A stretch of DNA of 64,000 nucleotides from an uncultured Serinicoccus sp. (GTDB lineage: Bacteria; Actinomycetota; Actinomycetes; Actinomycetales; Dermatophilaceae). Made by a program: the position numbers and the translations under genes. Below are positions 34,477-43,267 of this stretch, piece by piece. The stretch spans positions 62,001 through 126,000 of the forward strand of contig NZ_CANMUA010000001.1 of NCBI RefSeq assembly GCF_947500995.1. Reading direction: 5' to 3'. Position 1 is the first letter of the stretch, and every line of letters starts with the position of its first letter. The notes under the pieces were generated by a model. That model made no database searches, was not told the origin of the DNA, and was given only the letters and a program-made list of their open reading frames with translations.

Positions 34477-35513
34477 GCGGCACTTCCCGCGGTGGTCGGG
34501 GCCGGGGTATGCCGTGGCGCCCGGGACCGGTCGAAGCGGGCCGGGCGCAGGTCGGCGTTGCGGCGGGCGTAGACCGCGACCGCGAGCACGATGACGAGGC
34601 CGCGGACGACGTCCTGGAGGAAGGCGTTGAGCTGCATGACGCCCATGACGTTGTCCATGACGGCGAAGATCGCGACGCCGCCGAGGGTGCCGAGGATGTT
34701 GCCCTTGCCGCCGGCGAGGACGGTGCCGCCGAGGACGACCGCGGCGATGGACATGAGGTCGTAGCCGCCCTGGGTGCCGATGGTGGGGCTGCCGACCGAC
34801 AGGCGGGCCAGCAGGAGCAACCCGGCCATCCCGGCGAGCACCGAGCACAGGACGTGCGCCAGGACGATGGGCGGCTGGGTGCGGACCCCGGAGAGGCGGG
34901 CGACGTCCTTGCTGCCGCCGACGGCATACAGGTGGTGGCCGACACGGGTGCGGCGCAGCAGGAGGATGACCAGCACGGCGCAGACGAGCATGATGATCGT
35001 CGAGAGCGGCACCGGGCCGATGTTGAGGGCGCCGATGAGGCGGAAGTCGCGCGGCGCCGAGCCGGCCGAGCCCTTGAAGTTGGTGCCGAGGTAGCCGGAG
35101 AGGATGAGGCCCATCCCGAGGGTGGCGATGAAGCCGTGGACGTGAAGGTAGGCGACGACGAGGCCGCTGACCAGGCCGATGAGGGCGGCGACGCCGAGGG
35201 CGGTGATGACGGCCAAGGGGATGTTGCAGGTCTGCCCGGCCATCGTCACGCCGCCGAGCAGGCTGGCGAGGCTGGCGACATAGGGCACCGACAGGTCGAG
35301 GCTGCCGGCGAGGATGACCAGGGTCTGGCCGATGGCGATGAAGCCCAGGATGCTCGTGCCGGTGAGGATCGCCGAGATGTTGCCCGTACTGAAGAAGTTG
35401 CGGCCCGCCGCGGCGGTGATGACCGCGCCGAGGACGAGGACCAGCACGAGGACGAGGTAGACGATGCCGGTGCTGGTGAGGTGGGTGGGCCGGAGGCGGG
35501 CGAGCGCGTTCAC
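34473..35513 (-). CDS. Sugar ABC transporter permease 1
   Basis: A 346-residue RbsC-like permease with similar topology to its partner. Conserved segments are LAGSLDLSVPYVASLASLLGG and YAVGGSKDVARLSGVRT. The GTG start overlaps the ATPase stop in GTGA. Together with the second permease it should make a heterodimeric channel. Family assignment is clear; the transported sugar or cyclitol cannot be read from the sequence. Confidence 0.9.
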   Translation of the reverse strand: MNALARLRPTHLTSTGIVYLVLVLVLVLGAVITAAAGRNFFSTGNISAILTGTSILGFIAIGQTLVILAGSLDLSVPYVASLASLLGGVTMAGQTCNIPLAVITALGVAALIGLVSGLVVAYLHVHGFIATLGMGLILSGYLGTNFKGSAGSAPRDFRLIGALNIGPVPLSTIIMLVCAVLVILLLRRTRVGHHLYAVGGSKDVARLSGVRTQPPIVLAHVLCSVLAGMAGLLLLARLSVGSPTIGTQGGYDLMSIAAVVLGGTVLAGGKGNILGTLGGVAIFAVMDNVMGVMQLNAFLQDVVRGLVIVLAVAVYARRNADLRPARFDRSRAPRHTPAPTTAGSAA

Positions 35514-37048
35514 GCCACGACCTCCTCGTGCTCGTCGGCGCCGGTGGCGAGGGCGAGGACGTCCTCCTCGGTGGCGCCGCGGGGCAGATCCCCGGCCAGG
35601 CGGCCGTCGCGCATGACGAGGATGCGGTCGGACATGCCGATGACCTCGGGCAGCTCGCTGGAGACCATGAGGATGCCGACGCCGTCGGCGGCCAGGCCGC
35701 GCATGAGCTCGTAGATCGCGTGCTTGGCGCCGACGTCGATGCCGCGGGTGGGCTCGTCCATGAGCATGACCCGCGGGTCGACCGAGAGCCACCGGGCCAG
35801 GACGACCTTCTGCTGGTTGCCGCCGGAGAGGAACTGCACCTCCTGGTCCAGCGAGCGGGCGGCGACCTCGAGGGAGGAGAGAACCCCCGGCATGCTCGTG
35901 CGAGCCTCCCCGGTGCGCCCCGGGAAGACCGAGCGGACGACGCCGAGGGCGTTGTCGAGGACGGACTGGCCGAGCGCGAGGCCCTTGGCCTTGCGGTCCT
36001 CGGTGATGAGCGCCAGGCCGCGGCGGATGGCCTGGCGGGGCGAGGAGATCATCGTGGTCTCGCCGTCGAGGGTGAGGGTGCCGCGGGTGAGCGGGGTGAC
36101 GCCGAAGATGGACTCGACGAGCTCGGTGCGGCCCGAGCCCTGCAGCCCGGCCAGGCCGACGATCTCCCCGGCGCGCAACGTGAGGTCGACGCCGTCGACA
36201 TACCCGTTGCCGGAGCCGGAGAGGGTGAGCAGCGGCTCCCCCACCTCGGTGCCGGGGGTGGGCTGGGGGAAGAAGGCGGACATCTCACGGCCGACCATGA
36301 GGCGCACGAGGGCGCCCTCGTCGAGCTCGGACGCCGGTTGCGTGGTGACCTGCTGGCCGTCCTTGAGGACGGTGATGGTGTCGCAGAGGTCGAAGATCTC
36401 CTTGAGCCGGTGGGAGACGTAGAGGATGGCGACGTCGCGGTCGAGGAGCCGGCGGATGATGGCGTAGAGCAGCTCGACCTCGTGGTCGGCGAGCGCGGCG
36501 GTCGGCTCGTCCATGGAGATGATGCGCGAGTCGTAGCTCACCGCCTTGGCGATCTCCACGATCTGCTGCTCGGCGACAGAGAGCGAGCGCACGGTGCGGT
36601 CGGGGTCGAGACCCGTGACGCCGAGGCCGTCGAGGAGCTCGCTGGTGTCGCGGCGCATCGCGGCGGTGTCGACGAGCGGGCCGCGGCGCGGCTCACGCCC
36701 GAGGTAGATGTTCTCGGCCACCGTGCGGTCCGGGAGGAGGTTGAACTCCTGGAAGACCGTCGACAGGCCGGCCTGCTGCGCCTGGATGGGGTGGGAGAAC
36801 TGCTGGGCCTGCCCGTCGATCTCGACGGTGCCCTCGTCGGGCTGGTGCACGCCGGCGAGGACCTTCATGAGGGTGGACTTGCCGGCGCCGTTCTCCCCCA
36901 CGAGGCCGTGGACCTGACCGGGGTGCAGCTCGAGGGTCACGTCCTCGAGGACGGGGTTGCCGAAGAAGCGCTTGGTCAGCCCGGTGGCCCGCAGGACGGG
37001 CTGCGTTGGGGTGCTGGCCGTCGGTGCGACGGCGTCGTTGGACGTCAC
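35510..37048 (-). CDS. Sugar ABC transporter ATPase (two nucleotide-binding domains)
   Basis: A 512-residue RbsA/MglA-type ATPase with two fused ATP-binding cassettes. The first has Walker A GENGAGKST, signature LSVAEQQ and Walker B ISMDEPTAAL. The second has the degenerate Walker A GLQGSGRTE usual in this family, signature LSGGNQQK and LMDEPTRGID. It is the first gene of the seven-gene minus-strand operon. The start GTG 37048 has no clear Shine-Dalgarno; a CATAGT -10-like element lies about 12 bases upstream, so the message may be leaderless. Confidence 0.92.
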   Translation of the reverse strand: MTSNDAVAPTASTPTQPVLRATGLTKRFFGNPVLEDVTLELHPGQVHGLVGENGAGKSTLMKVLAGVHQPDEGTVEIDGQAQQFSHPIQAQQAGLSTVFQEFNLLPDRTVAENIYLGREPRRGPLVDTAAMRRDTSELLDGLGVTGLDPDRTVRSLSVAEQQIVEIAKAVSYDSRIISMDEPTAALADHEVELLYAIIRRLLDRDVAILYVSHRLKEIFDLCDTITVLKDGQQVTTQPASELDEGALVRLMVGREMSAFFPQPTPGTEVGEPLLTLSGSGNGYVDGVDLTLRAGEIVGLAGLQGSGRTELVESIFGVTPLTRGTLTLDGETTMISSPRQAIRRGLALITEDRKAKGLALGQSVLDNALGVVRSVFPGRTGEARTSMPGVLSSLEVAARSLDQEVQFLSGGNQQKVVLARWLSVDPRVMLMDEPTRGIDVGAKHAIYELMRGLAADGVGILMVSSELPEVIGMSDRILVMRDGRLAGDLPRGATEEDVLALATGADEHEEVVA

Positions 37049-37074
37049 GCTCAGGACTATGGCACGCCTCGAGC

Positions 37075-37100
37075 ACTTTTGTCGATAGTCCGGCAGAAGT
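37075..37100. promoter_or_regulatory. Palindromic operator candidate for the ROK regulator
   Basis: ACTTTTGTCG-ATAGTC-CGGCAGAAGT is a 26-base inverted repeat with 8 of 10 arm pairs, centred in the 90-base gap between the divergent ABC operon and the ROK gene. A second pair, GGACTAT (37054-37060) and ATAGTCC (37085-37091), overlaps the likely -10 elements of the ABC side. The position is right for a ROK repressor to control both directions. Confidence 0.6.
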
Positions 37101-37138
37101 TGCCTGTTGAGCGTGTCGAAGTCCCGTGGTTCACTTCC

Positions 37139-38299
37139 GTGGTGCGCACCAGCGATGTCTTCGAGCTGCTGAGGGACGGTCGACCCCGGACCCGGGCGCA
37201 GCTCGCCGAGGAGACCGGTATGGCGCGCAGCACCGTCGCGGCGCGGGTGGACGTGCTGCTGCGGATGGGCCTCGTGGCGCCGGTGGGTGGGGCTCGCTCG
37301 ACCGGTGGGCGGCCCCCCGCGCTCATCGCGATGAACCCCGCCGCGCGGGTCGTCGCGGGGGTGGACGTCGGCGCGACGCATGCCGTGGCGGCCCTGACCG
37401 ACCTGGGCGGGACCGTGCTCGGCGAGCGCCAGGCCGCCCTCGACGTGGCCGACGGGCCGGACGTGGTGCTGGGCTGGGTGACCGGGGCGATCGGTGAGCT
37501 GCTGGCGGAGACGCGACGGCCGGCCGCAGACCTCGCGGCGGTGGGGATCGGGCTGCCGGGGCCGGTGCAGCACTCCAGCGGGCGGCCGATCAACCCGCCG
37601 ATCATGCCCGGGTGGGACAGGTATGACGTGCCCGCCCACCTGCAGCGGACCTACCCCGTGCCGGTCCTCGTCGACAACGACGTCAACATCATGGCGCTCG
37701 GCGAGCAGGGCACCTTCCTCCCCGACGTCGCGGACCTCATCTTCGTCAAGGTGGCCACCGGCATCGGCGCCGGGATCATCTCGGGCTCACGGCTGCAGCG
37801 GGGGGCTCAGGGCACGGCCGGCGACCTCGGGCACGTGCGGGTGAGCTCGGGCGACGGCGTCATCTGCCGGTGCGGCAACGAGGGCTGCCTCGAGGCGATC
37901 GCGGCCGGGCCTGCTCTGGCGGGGGCGCTGGCTGCTGGCGGACTCGCGGTGGACTCCACCGCAGGGGTGGTCGAGCTCGTCCGTGCCGGCGACAAGGCGG
38001 CCGTGCAGGAGGTCCGGCGCGCGGGGCGGGACATCGGCGAGGTCCTGGCCACCATGGTGAACCTCATGAACCCCTCGGTCGTCGTCATCGGCGGCCGGTT
38101 GGCCGAGGCCGGCGAGCACCTGCTCGCGGGGATCCGGGAGATCGTCTACCAGCGGTCGCTGCCGCTGGCGACCGAGCACCTGCGGATCGTGGCGTCCAAG
38201 GCGGGGGCGCAGGCGGGTGTGCTGGGCGCCGCCACCATGGCCGTCGAGCATGCGCTCTCCCCCGAGGCCATCGAGGCCGCCAGCGTCGGCGTGGCCTAG
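37139..38299 (+). CDS. ROK family transcriptional repressor
   Basis: A 386-residue ROK protein with an N-terminal winged helix-turn-helix (residues 1-60, TRAQLAEETGMARSTVAARVDVLLRMGLV) and a sugar-kinase-like domain with VDVGATHAVAALTD and the zinc-binding motif CRCGNEGCLEA. ROK repressors of this type respond to a sugar and control neighbouring uptake genes, here the divergent ABC/isomerase operon. Two adjacent GTG codons, 37139 and 37142, are both possible; neither has a good ribosome-binding site. Confidence 0.88.
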   Translation: MVRTSDVFELLRDGRPRTRAQLAEETGMARSTVAARVDVLLRMGLVAPVGGARSTGGRPPALIAMNPAARVVAGVDVGATHAVAALTDLGGTVLGERQAALDVADGPDVVLGWVTGAIGELLAETRRPAADLAAVGIGLPGPVQHSSGRPINPPIMPGWDRYDVPAHLQRTYPVPVLVDNDVNIMALGEQGTFLPDVADLIFVKVATGIGAGIISGSRLQRGAQGTAGDLGHVRVSSGDGVICRCGNEGCLEAIAAGPALAGALAAGGLAVDSTAGVVELVRAGDKAAVQEVRRAGRDIGEVLATMVNLMNPSVVVIGGRLAEAGEHLLAGIREIVYQRSLPLATEHLRIVASKAGAQAGVLGAATMAVEHALSPEAIEAASVGVA

Positions 38300-38326
38300 G
38301 GACGCGAGCAATCAGCCCCCTCATCT

Positions 38327-38357
38327 GACAGGGTTGTCATTCTTGGACCACCCTGTC
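38327..38357. terminator. Small inverted repeat after the ROK gene
   Basis: GACAGGGT (38327-38334) and ACCCTGTC (38350-38357) form an 8-bp stem with a 15-base loop, 27 bases after the ROK stop and just before the PH-domain gene's ribosome-binding site. It may be a weak terminator or a regulator site for the next gene. Confidence 0.4.
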
Positions 38358-38370
38358 CAGAGGAGGAACA

Positions 38371-38733
38371 TTGGAGACCACCCCCATACTCACGTGGACG
38401 CTCATCTCGGAGTGCCCCATCCCCAACGACGTCCAGCAGTTGTTGACCCCGGGCGAGAAGGCGGTGGCGGCGTACAAGACGTTCCGAGACTCAGCCATCT
38501 TCACGACGAAAAGACTGATGGTCCGGGACGCTCAAGGCCTCACCGGAAAGAAGGTCGAGGTGTACTCCCTCCCCTACTCTTCCATCCACATGTGGTCTTC
38601 CGAGAACGCCGGCATGCTCGACAACAATGCCGAAATGGAGCTATGGACCCGCGCTGGCCACGTCAAGGTGAGTCTGCGCAAGGGCATCGACGTCCGCCGG
38701 CTCGACTCACTCATTGCGCACTATGTCCTCTGA
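38371..38733 (+). CDS. Bacterial PH-domain protein
   Basis: A 120-residue protein resembling the small bacterial pleckstrin-homology family: LLTPGEKAVAAYKTFRDSAIFTTKRLMVRD, followed by YSLPYSSIHMWSSENAG and VSLRKGIDVRRLDSLIAHYVL. Such proteins form ring oligomers but have no agreed function. The start is TTG at 38371, with a strong AGGAGG 6 bases upstream. Base composition is clearly lower in GC than in the genes before 38300, marking the edge of a compositionally different stretch. It converges with the helicase gene across 170 bases in which I see nothing else. Confidence 0.8.
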   Translation: METTPILTWTLISECPIPNDVQQLLTPGEKAVAAYKTFRDSAIFTTKRLMVRDAQGLTGKKVEVYSLPYSSIHMWSSENAGMLDNNAEMELWTRAGHVKVSLRKGIDVRRLDSLIAHYVL

Positions 38734-38903
38734 GCAAGCATCGGAGAAGACGGCACACCTCGAACTCGGAGAACGGCCGCGCTGGTCGTGAACGCTCAAA
38801 CGCGCGAAGTGGGCGACATGTACCGCACCGGGGCCGCGGGTGAGCGCCATCAGGTCTATCAGCACTGGTCGCGCCCATGAGCTGAGTGACGCTCGTCGGG
38901 CCC

Positions 38904-41900
38904 CTACCCCGCCGCCACGGTCGCGGCCGCGAAGAGGTCGGCCGGCATCGGCCGCGCAAGCTTCCACGTCACAGCGATCGGGCGCTCACCCCGATGGGAA
39001 ACGTAGGTGGCAGGGCCGAGGTAGAGGTAAGGGCTCGTTCCGAAGTCGTCCTTCTGCTCCTCACGGACGAAAAGCAGGACCGTACTCGTGCCGTTGAGGT
39101 AGCGCTGGCCGGTCTTGGACCGCTCGGTCGTCGTCGACTGGCTTTCCCAGTGAAAGAGCTGCTGGCTAATCGGGTAGTCGCGGTACATCGTGGTTGGTGA
39201 GAAGCGCTCTTCCGTCTTGCGTAGGGTGATGAAGAACGCGTCGGCGTTGAGCTCAGGGACGAAGAGCACACCTTCGCGGAACGAGTTGGGCTTGCGGTTC
39301 AGCGAGGCGTAGCCGAGCGCCGCGAGCACTTCCTCTCGCTGGTAGCGGGCGTGCACCCGGAGCGGCACCTGCGCCAGCGGGCCAGGAGTGGGCGTCACCG
39401 GTCGCTCCGCTTCGTCGAAAGCGATCTCAATCACTGCCTGCATTTCATCGACAAGGTCGGGGACCTGGGCCAGCTCACTGAGTCCCGCGCGCGCGGAGTC
39501 ATGCCCTCCACCGTCCGGCCACAAGGTGAAGAAGAGCATCTCCGCAAGGCGTTCCTCCACCGGCGACAAACCCGTTCGATCCGGGTGGGCCAGCACAGCT
39601 TCATACCCTTGGCGCCGGACGGGGTCGTCCACATGGGCAAGCGCTCGGATGCGCTTTGCGAGCGTGACCTCTACCTGGCTGGGCGAGCTCTGCAGGTGCC
39701 CGGCGTCTCGCCTCAGCTCGGTCCACGATTTCTGTCCCCTCCGCAGGATGTCGGAGAGCGAGTAGCCGGAGTCGTCGATGAAGGTCCGCAACGAGGTGTC
39801 CTGCCCGCTGGCCCGGAGTTGGTTGACGAGATGCGTCCACCGAGCGCTGAGCTGAGTTTTCAGGCTGGTGAGAACGGCCTCCTGCGCGCGGCGATCGAGG
39901 ACGATCTGGCAGCCACTGGGGAGATAAGGGAAGCCGTCTTCGAGGTCCTGGGTCAGGCGCCGTCGGGGGCGCCCAGTCAACGCCGCGAGCTTGGCGTCGA
40001 ACCGGAACTCCTTGCGCTGGTTGCCCACGAAGTCCAGGACCGTGAGGACGGGCTTGTCCGGCCGTTGCCGAAGCCCCCGGCCCAACTGCTGAAGGAAGAC
40101 CGTAGCGCTCTCGGTGGGGCGCAGGAAAAGCAGCGTGTCGACGTCGGGTAGATCGACGCCCTCGTTGAAGAGGTCGGCGGCGAAGAGGATGTTGAGTCGG
40201 CCAGCTCGCAGGTCGCTGAGGGCCGCCTCACGCTGAACTCTCGGAGTGGCGCCACTGACTGACTGTGCAGGGATGCCTGCCTCGGTGAACACCTGGGCCA
40301 TGTATGCGGCGTGCTGAACACCGACGCAGAATCCGAGCGCCCGCATACCGTGCACATCGAGGACCTTGTCTCCCAGCTCTCGCAGGATGATGCGGGCCCG
40401 CGCCTCATTGCCGGTGTAGAGCTGGCTGAGCTGCTCTTCGTCGTAGGCGCCCCTGACCCAGCTGATGTCACTGAGGTCAGTGCCATCCGAAGCCATGAAG
40501 TAGTGGAACGGACAGAGGATGCCGGCCTGAAGCGCCTCCCATAGGCGCAGCTCAGCGGCGGTGCGCCCGTCGAAGTAGGCACGGACGTCGAAGCCGTCGG
40601 TGCGCTCGGGAGTGGCGGTCAGCGCCAGGAGCTCACGTGGCTGCAGATGGCTGAGGATGTCCTGGTAGCTCTTGGCTGCAGCGTGGTGAAACTCATCGAT
40701 GACGACGACGTCGAAGTGGCTCGGATCGAGGTTTCCCACCCCATAGGAGTTCAGCGACTGGATGCTCGCGAAGACGTGCTGCCAGCGCTCGGGCCGCGCG
40801 CCATCGACATAGAGCTCACCGAAAGAAGCGTCCGCCAGCACCTCCTGGTAGGCGCGTCGCGACTGCTCCAGGATCTCCTTGCGATGAGCCACGAAGAGAA
40901 GCGTGGGATAGCGCTTGGTGGAGGAGTCGGCGAACCGGCGGTAGTCCAACGCCGCGATGATCGTCTTTCCTGTACCTGTCGCCGCGACAACCAGGTTGCG
41001 GTGTTTCTCGTGCAGTTGTCGCTCCGCCTCGAGCGCATCGAGGATGTGCTGTTGGTATGCGTAGGGCCGCACATCGAGGCCGGACAAGGTCCACCCTGTG
41101 TCGGGTCGGATCTTTCCACCCGCACCTGCCAGCGCCTCGTCGAGGCGGTCCCGGGCTGCCACGTCGCTCGGGTCATACGCCACAAAGCTCGGATCGTTCC
41201 AGTAGGTCTCGAAGGTGCCCGAGAACTTCTCGATGAGGTGAGGCGTCGCCACGCGAGACAGCCGCACGTTCCACTCGAGCCCATCGAGGAGGGCGCTACG
41301 GGAGAGGTTTGACGAGCCGACGTATGCCGTGTCGTAACCGGTGCTGCGGTGGAACATCCAGGCCTTGGCGTGGAGCCGAGTCTTGGCTTCGTCGAAGTGA
41401 ATGCGGACTTCTGCGCCGAAGTCTTGGACAAGTCGGTCCACGGCACGGCGCTCGGTCGCGCCCATGTAGGTCGTCGTGATGACTCGCAGCTGAGCTCCGC
41501 GGTCTCTGAGTGCTCGTAGGTCTTCCTCGATAACCCGAAGGCCGTGCCACTTCACAAAGGCGCACAACAGGTCCACCTGATCGGCCGACCCGAGCTCGGC
41601 CCGGATCTCGGCACCGAGGCTTGGCTCCCCTTTGACATTGGTCAGGAGGGCGGCGTTGCTGAGAGGTGTCGCGGGGCGGGGACGCTCGGGCTCGTCGACG
41701 GACGCCCGCACACTCACAAGATGTCGAACCGGTCGATGAACCGCCCGCTCGCTCGCGAGTTCGTCGACGACACGATTGACCAGATCGACCCGCGCATCTT
41801 CGCGAAGGTATCGCAAGACGTCTCGAAGGACATCAGCCACGTGGCGTGCCAGCACTTCTGGCTGCTCCGCTTCCTCGACTGACTCGGTGCGGGCCGCAGC

Positions 41901-41969
41901 CGAAGCCTCATCAAGGAGCTGATCTTCCAGAAGCTTTGTCACCAGACGTTCATAGATACCCTCCTGCAT
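38904..41969 (-). CDS. PLD-like nuclease/SF2 helicase with DUF3427 region
   Basis: A 1021-residue multidomain protein. A phospholipase-D-type nuclease domain (about 115-265) has an HxK motif RLHAKAW (His 200, Lys 202) followed by GSSNLSRSAL. A superfamily-2 helicase (about 300-640) has Walker A AATGTGKT (Lys 335), DEFH box (Asp 425), SAT-like TATPERTDG and motif VI QQLGRGLRQR. The rest matches the DUF3427 region found with such helicases, ending in a PUA/SRA-like beta fold by appearance. Proteins of this build are frequent in defence islands; a role in restricting foreign DNA is inferred, not shown. Composition is lower in GC than the surroundings. Confidence 0.87.
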   Translation of the reverse strand: MQEGIYERLVTKLLEDQLLDEASAAARTESVEEAEQPEVLARHVADVLRDVLRYLREDARVDLVNRVVDELASERAVHRPVRHLVSVRASVDEPERPRPATPLSNAALLTNVKGEPSLGAEIRAELGSADQVDLLCAFVKWHGLRVIEEDLRALRDRGAQLRVITTTYMGATERRAVDRLVQDFGAEVRIHFDEAKTRLHAKAWMFHRSTGYDTAYVGSSNLSRSALLDGLEWNVRLSRVATPHLIEKFSGTFETYWNDPSFVAYDPSDVAARDRLDEALAGAGGKIRPDTGWTLSGLDVRPYAYQQHILDALEAERQLHEKHRNLVVAATGTGKTIIAALDYRRFADSSTKRYPTLLFVAHRKEILEQSRRAYQEVLADASFGELYVDGARPERWQHVFASIQSLNSYGVGNLDPSHFDVVVIDEFHHAAAKSYQDILSHLQPRELLALTATPERTDGFDVRAYFDGRTAAELRLWEALQAGILCPFHYFMASDGTDLSDISWVRGAYDEEQLSQLYTGNEARARIILRELGDKVLDVHGMRALGFCVGVQHAAYMAQVFTEAGIPAQSVSGATPRVQREAALSDLRAGRLNILFAADLFNEGVDLPDVDTLLFLRPTESATVFLQQLGRGLRQRPDKPVLTVLDFVGNQRKEFRFDAKLAALTGRPRRRLTQDLEDGFPYLPSGCQIVLDRRAQEAVLTSLKTQLSARWTHLVNQLRASGQDTSLRTFIDDSGYSLSDILRRGQKSWTELRRDAGHLQSSPSQVEVTLAKRIRALAHVDDPVRRQGYEAVLAHPDRTGLSPVEERLAEMLFFTLWPDGGGHDSARAGLSELAQVPDLVDEMQAVIEIAFDEAERPVTPTPGPLAQVPLRVHARYQREEVLAALGYASLNRKPNSFREGVLFVPELNADAFFITLRKTEERFSPTTMYRDYPISQQLFHWESQSTTTERSKTGQRYLNGTSTVLLFVREEQKDDFGTSPYLYLGPATYVSHRGERPIAVTWKLARPMPADLFAAATVAAG

Positions 41970-42140
41970 GGCTTCAGCTTGTCAGACCGATCGACATGGC
42001 GGGCCCTCCATCAGGACTAGCTCGGCAACACCACCGTTGAGGGGGCGTTCTGACGACGGAAGAACTAGCACCTGCACATTAGCCCGGCGCCGCAACGACG
42101 GCCGGAGAGATCAAGAAGACACACACTGAGAATTGTCGCG

Positions 42141-42179
42141 CAGCAGCCCCGACTGGACGGATGCCTGTCGGGGCCGCTG
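42141..42179. terminator. Hairpin downstream of the OB-fold gene
   Basis: CAGC-AG-CCCCGAC pairs with GTCGGGG-CC-GCTG around a 13-base loop, with an internal 2x2 mismatch. It begins 33 bases beyond the minus-strand stop at 42212 and probably terminates that gene. The remaining sequence between it and the helicase start (41970-42140) shows nothing clear. Confidence 0.55.
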
Positions 42180-42211
42180 TCGCATACATTGGGGCGTCTA
42201 CCGTCCCGCGG

Positions 42212-42865
42212 TCACTGGTCGATGCTCTCGGCCTCGATCGAGTAACCCAGGACCTCACCGACCCCCGTTACCGTACCGGTGACGGTGACCTCTTGACCGG
42301 CGCTGAGGGCGGCCACCTGGTCCAAGAACTCTTCGCTAGTCTGCACCTGGATGCCTGTGAGAATAAATGCGTCGGGCTCAGGATCCAGTGCGAAGTAGTT
42401 TCCGGAAGAGTCGATGCCCCCCACGAAGCCGCTGACAGTGACGCGCTGGTTCTCGTAGGTGTTTCGGGCATTGAGCGCATTTCCCTCAAGCGCCTCAATC
42501 ATCTCCTGAGCCGTGGCTTCAATCGCTGCCGGAGTCGACTCCTCGGGCTCGACCGGCTCTTCTGACTCGTCGGGCTCCTCAGACTCGACGGGGTCCTCGG
42601 ACCCAGAAGGCTCCTCAGAGTCGGCCGGTTGCTGGGCCTCTTGCGACTGCGTCGGTGACGAGCTGGGCGTCGTTGCGCTGTCTGACACGTCCTCCCCACC
42701 ACCCAGCGCTGAGATCAGGGCGATGAGTACAACTAGTCCCAGCGGAATAACGAACCGTTTCTTCTTGTACCAGGGCCGCTGCGCCTTCTTGTACGCCTTC
42801 TCCGCTTTGGCGCGAGCTTTCGCGTCACGGGGTGTCTCGGTCGGTGGGTGCGATGGTGTGCTCAT
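42212..42865 (-). CDS. Membrane-anchored OB-fold (tRNA_anti-like) protein
   Basis: A 217-residue protein: a basic, charged N-terminus (residues 1-37, many Lys/Ala), one membrane helix (about 38-56, FVIPLGLVVLIALISALGG), an acidic Ser/Glu/Pro linker with SEEP-type repeats (about 65-112), and a C-terminal domain matching the tRNA_anti-like OB fold (NTYENQRVTVSGFVGGID, GQEVTVTGTVTGVG). Such proteins are surface-exposed and of unknown function. AGGAAGA precedes the ATG at 42865. Codon use has more A/T at third positions than the flanking genes. Confidence 0.8.
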   Translation of the reverse strand: MSTPSHPPTETPRDAKARAKAEKAYKKAQRPWYKKKRFVIPLGLVVLIALISALGGGEDVSDSATTPSSSPTQSQEAQQPADSEEPSGSEDPVESEEPDESEEPVEPEESTPAAIEATAQEMIEALEGNALNARNTYENQRVTVSGFVGGIDSSGNYFALDPEPDAFILTGIQVQTSEEFLDQVAALSAGQEVTVTGTVTGVGEVLGYSIEAESIDQ

Positions 42866-42922
42866 AGTCTTCCTAGCCTGTGGGGGTCGAATAGCCCGGT
42901 GACGCACGTGCGCCTGCGTGAG

Positions 42923-42949
42923 TGTATATGGCAGGACTGCACTTGCCAA
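42923..42949 (-). promoter_or_regulatory. Possible promoter of the OB-fold gene
   Basis: On the minus strand TTGGCA (42944-42949) and TATACA (42923-42928) are spaced 15 bases apart, slightly short for a vegetative promoter, with a TGGCA/TGCCA inverted pair between them. It lies about 60 bases upstream of the ATG at 42865. Confidence 0.35.
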
Positions 42950-43209
42950 CATTGTGCTATTCCTGCTGGCCCCCGGTCGGACCCAAGGCGTGGTCACGCG
43001 CGGCCAAACTACATTCCAGGACAGCATCTCCTGCTCGACTCGGGTTGAGCACACTCCGAACGAGCATGCGTGGTGGGGTGGCCGTAGGCAGGAAAGCCAG
43101 CCTAGCGACACTTTCGCCCGCACTGGACACGAAGCACACCATTCGCTTCGGCACTGACCCACCGCACATCTGCACTCTGACTACTCGGTCTTCAGTGGCC
43201 TGTTTAGAT

Positions 43210-43249
43210 AGGTATAGGGGTTGTCGATATTTCGACAACCCCTATACCT
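43210..43249. terminator. Perfect 18-bp hairpin after nrdJ
   Basis: AGGTATAGGGGTTGTCGA and its exact complement (arms 43210-43227, 43232-43249) enclose the loop TATT. It starts 19 bases beyond the nrdJ stop, so it is very likely the nrdJ terminator. It has no T-run, and at 18 perfect pairs it is unusually long. Confidence 0.75.
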
Positions 43250-43267
43250 TCTAGGCGGGTCTGACTT

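Larger units (their letters stand above)
42866..43267. other. 402-base gap with promoter candidate and hairpin
   Basis: No open frame here looks like a gene. It is richer in A/T than the chromosome around it. It contains a possible promoter for the OB-fold gene (42923-42949) and the strong hairpin after nrdJ (43210-43249). The stretch 42950-43200 shows only short imperfect inverted repeats such as GCTCGA..TTGAGC near 43033. Confidence 0.6.
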
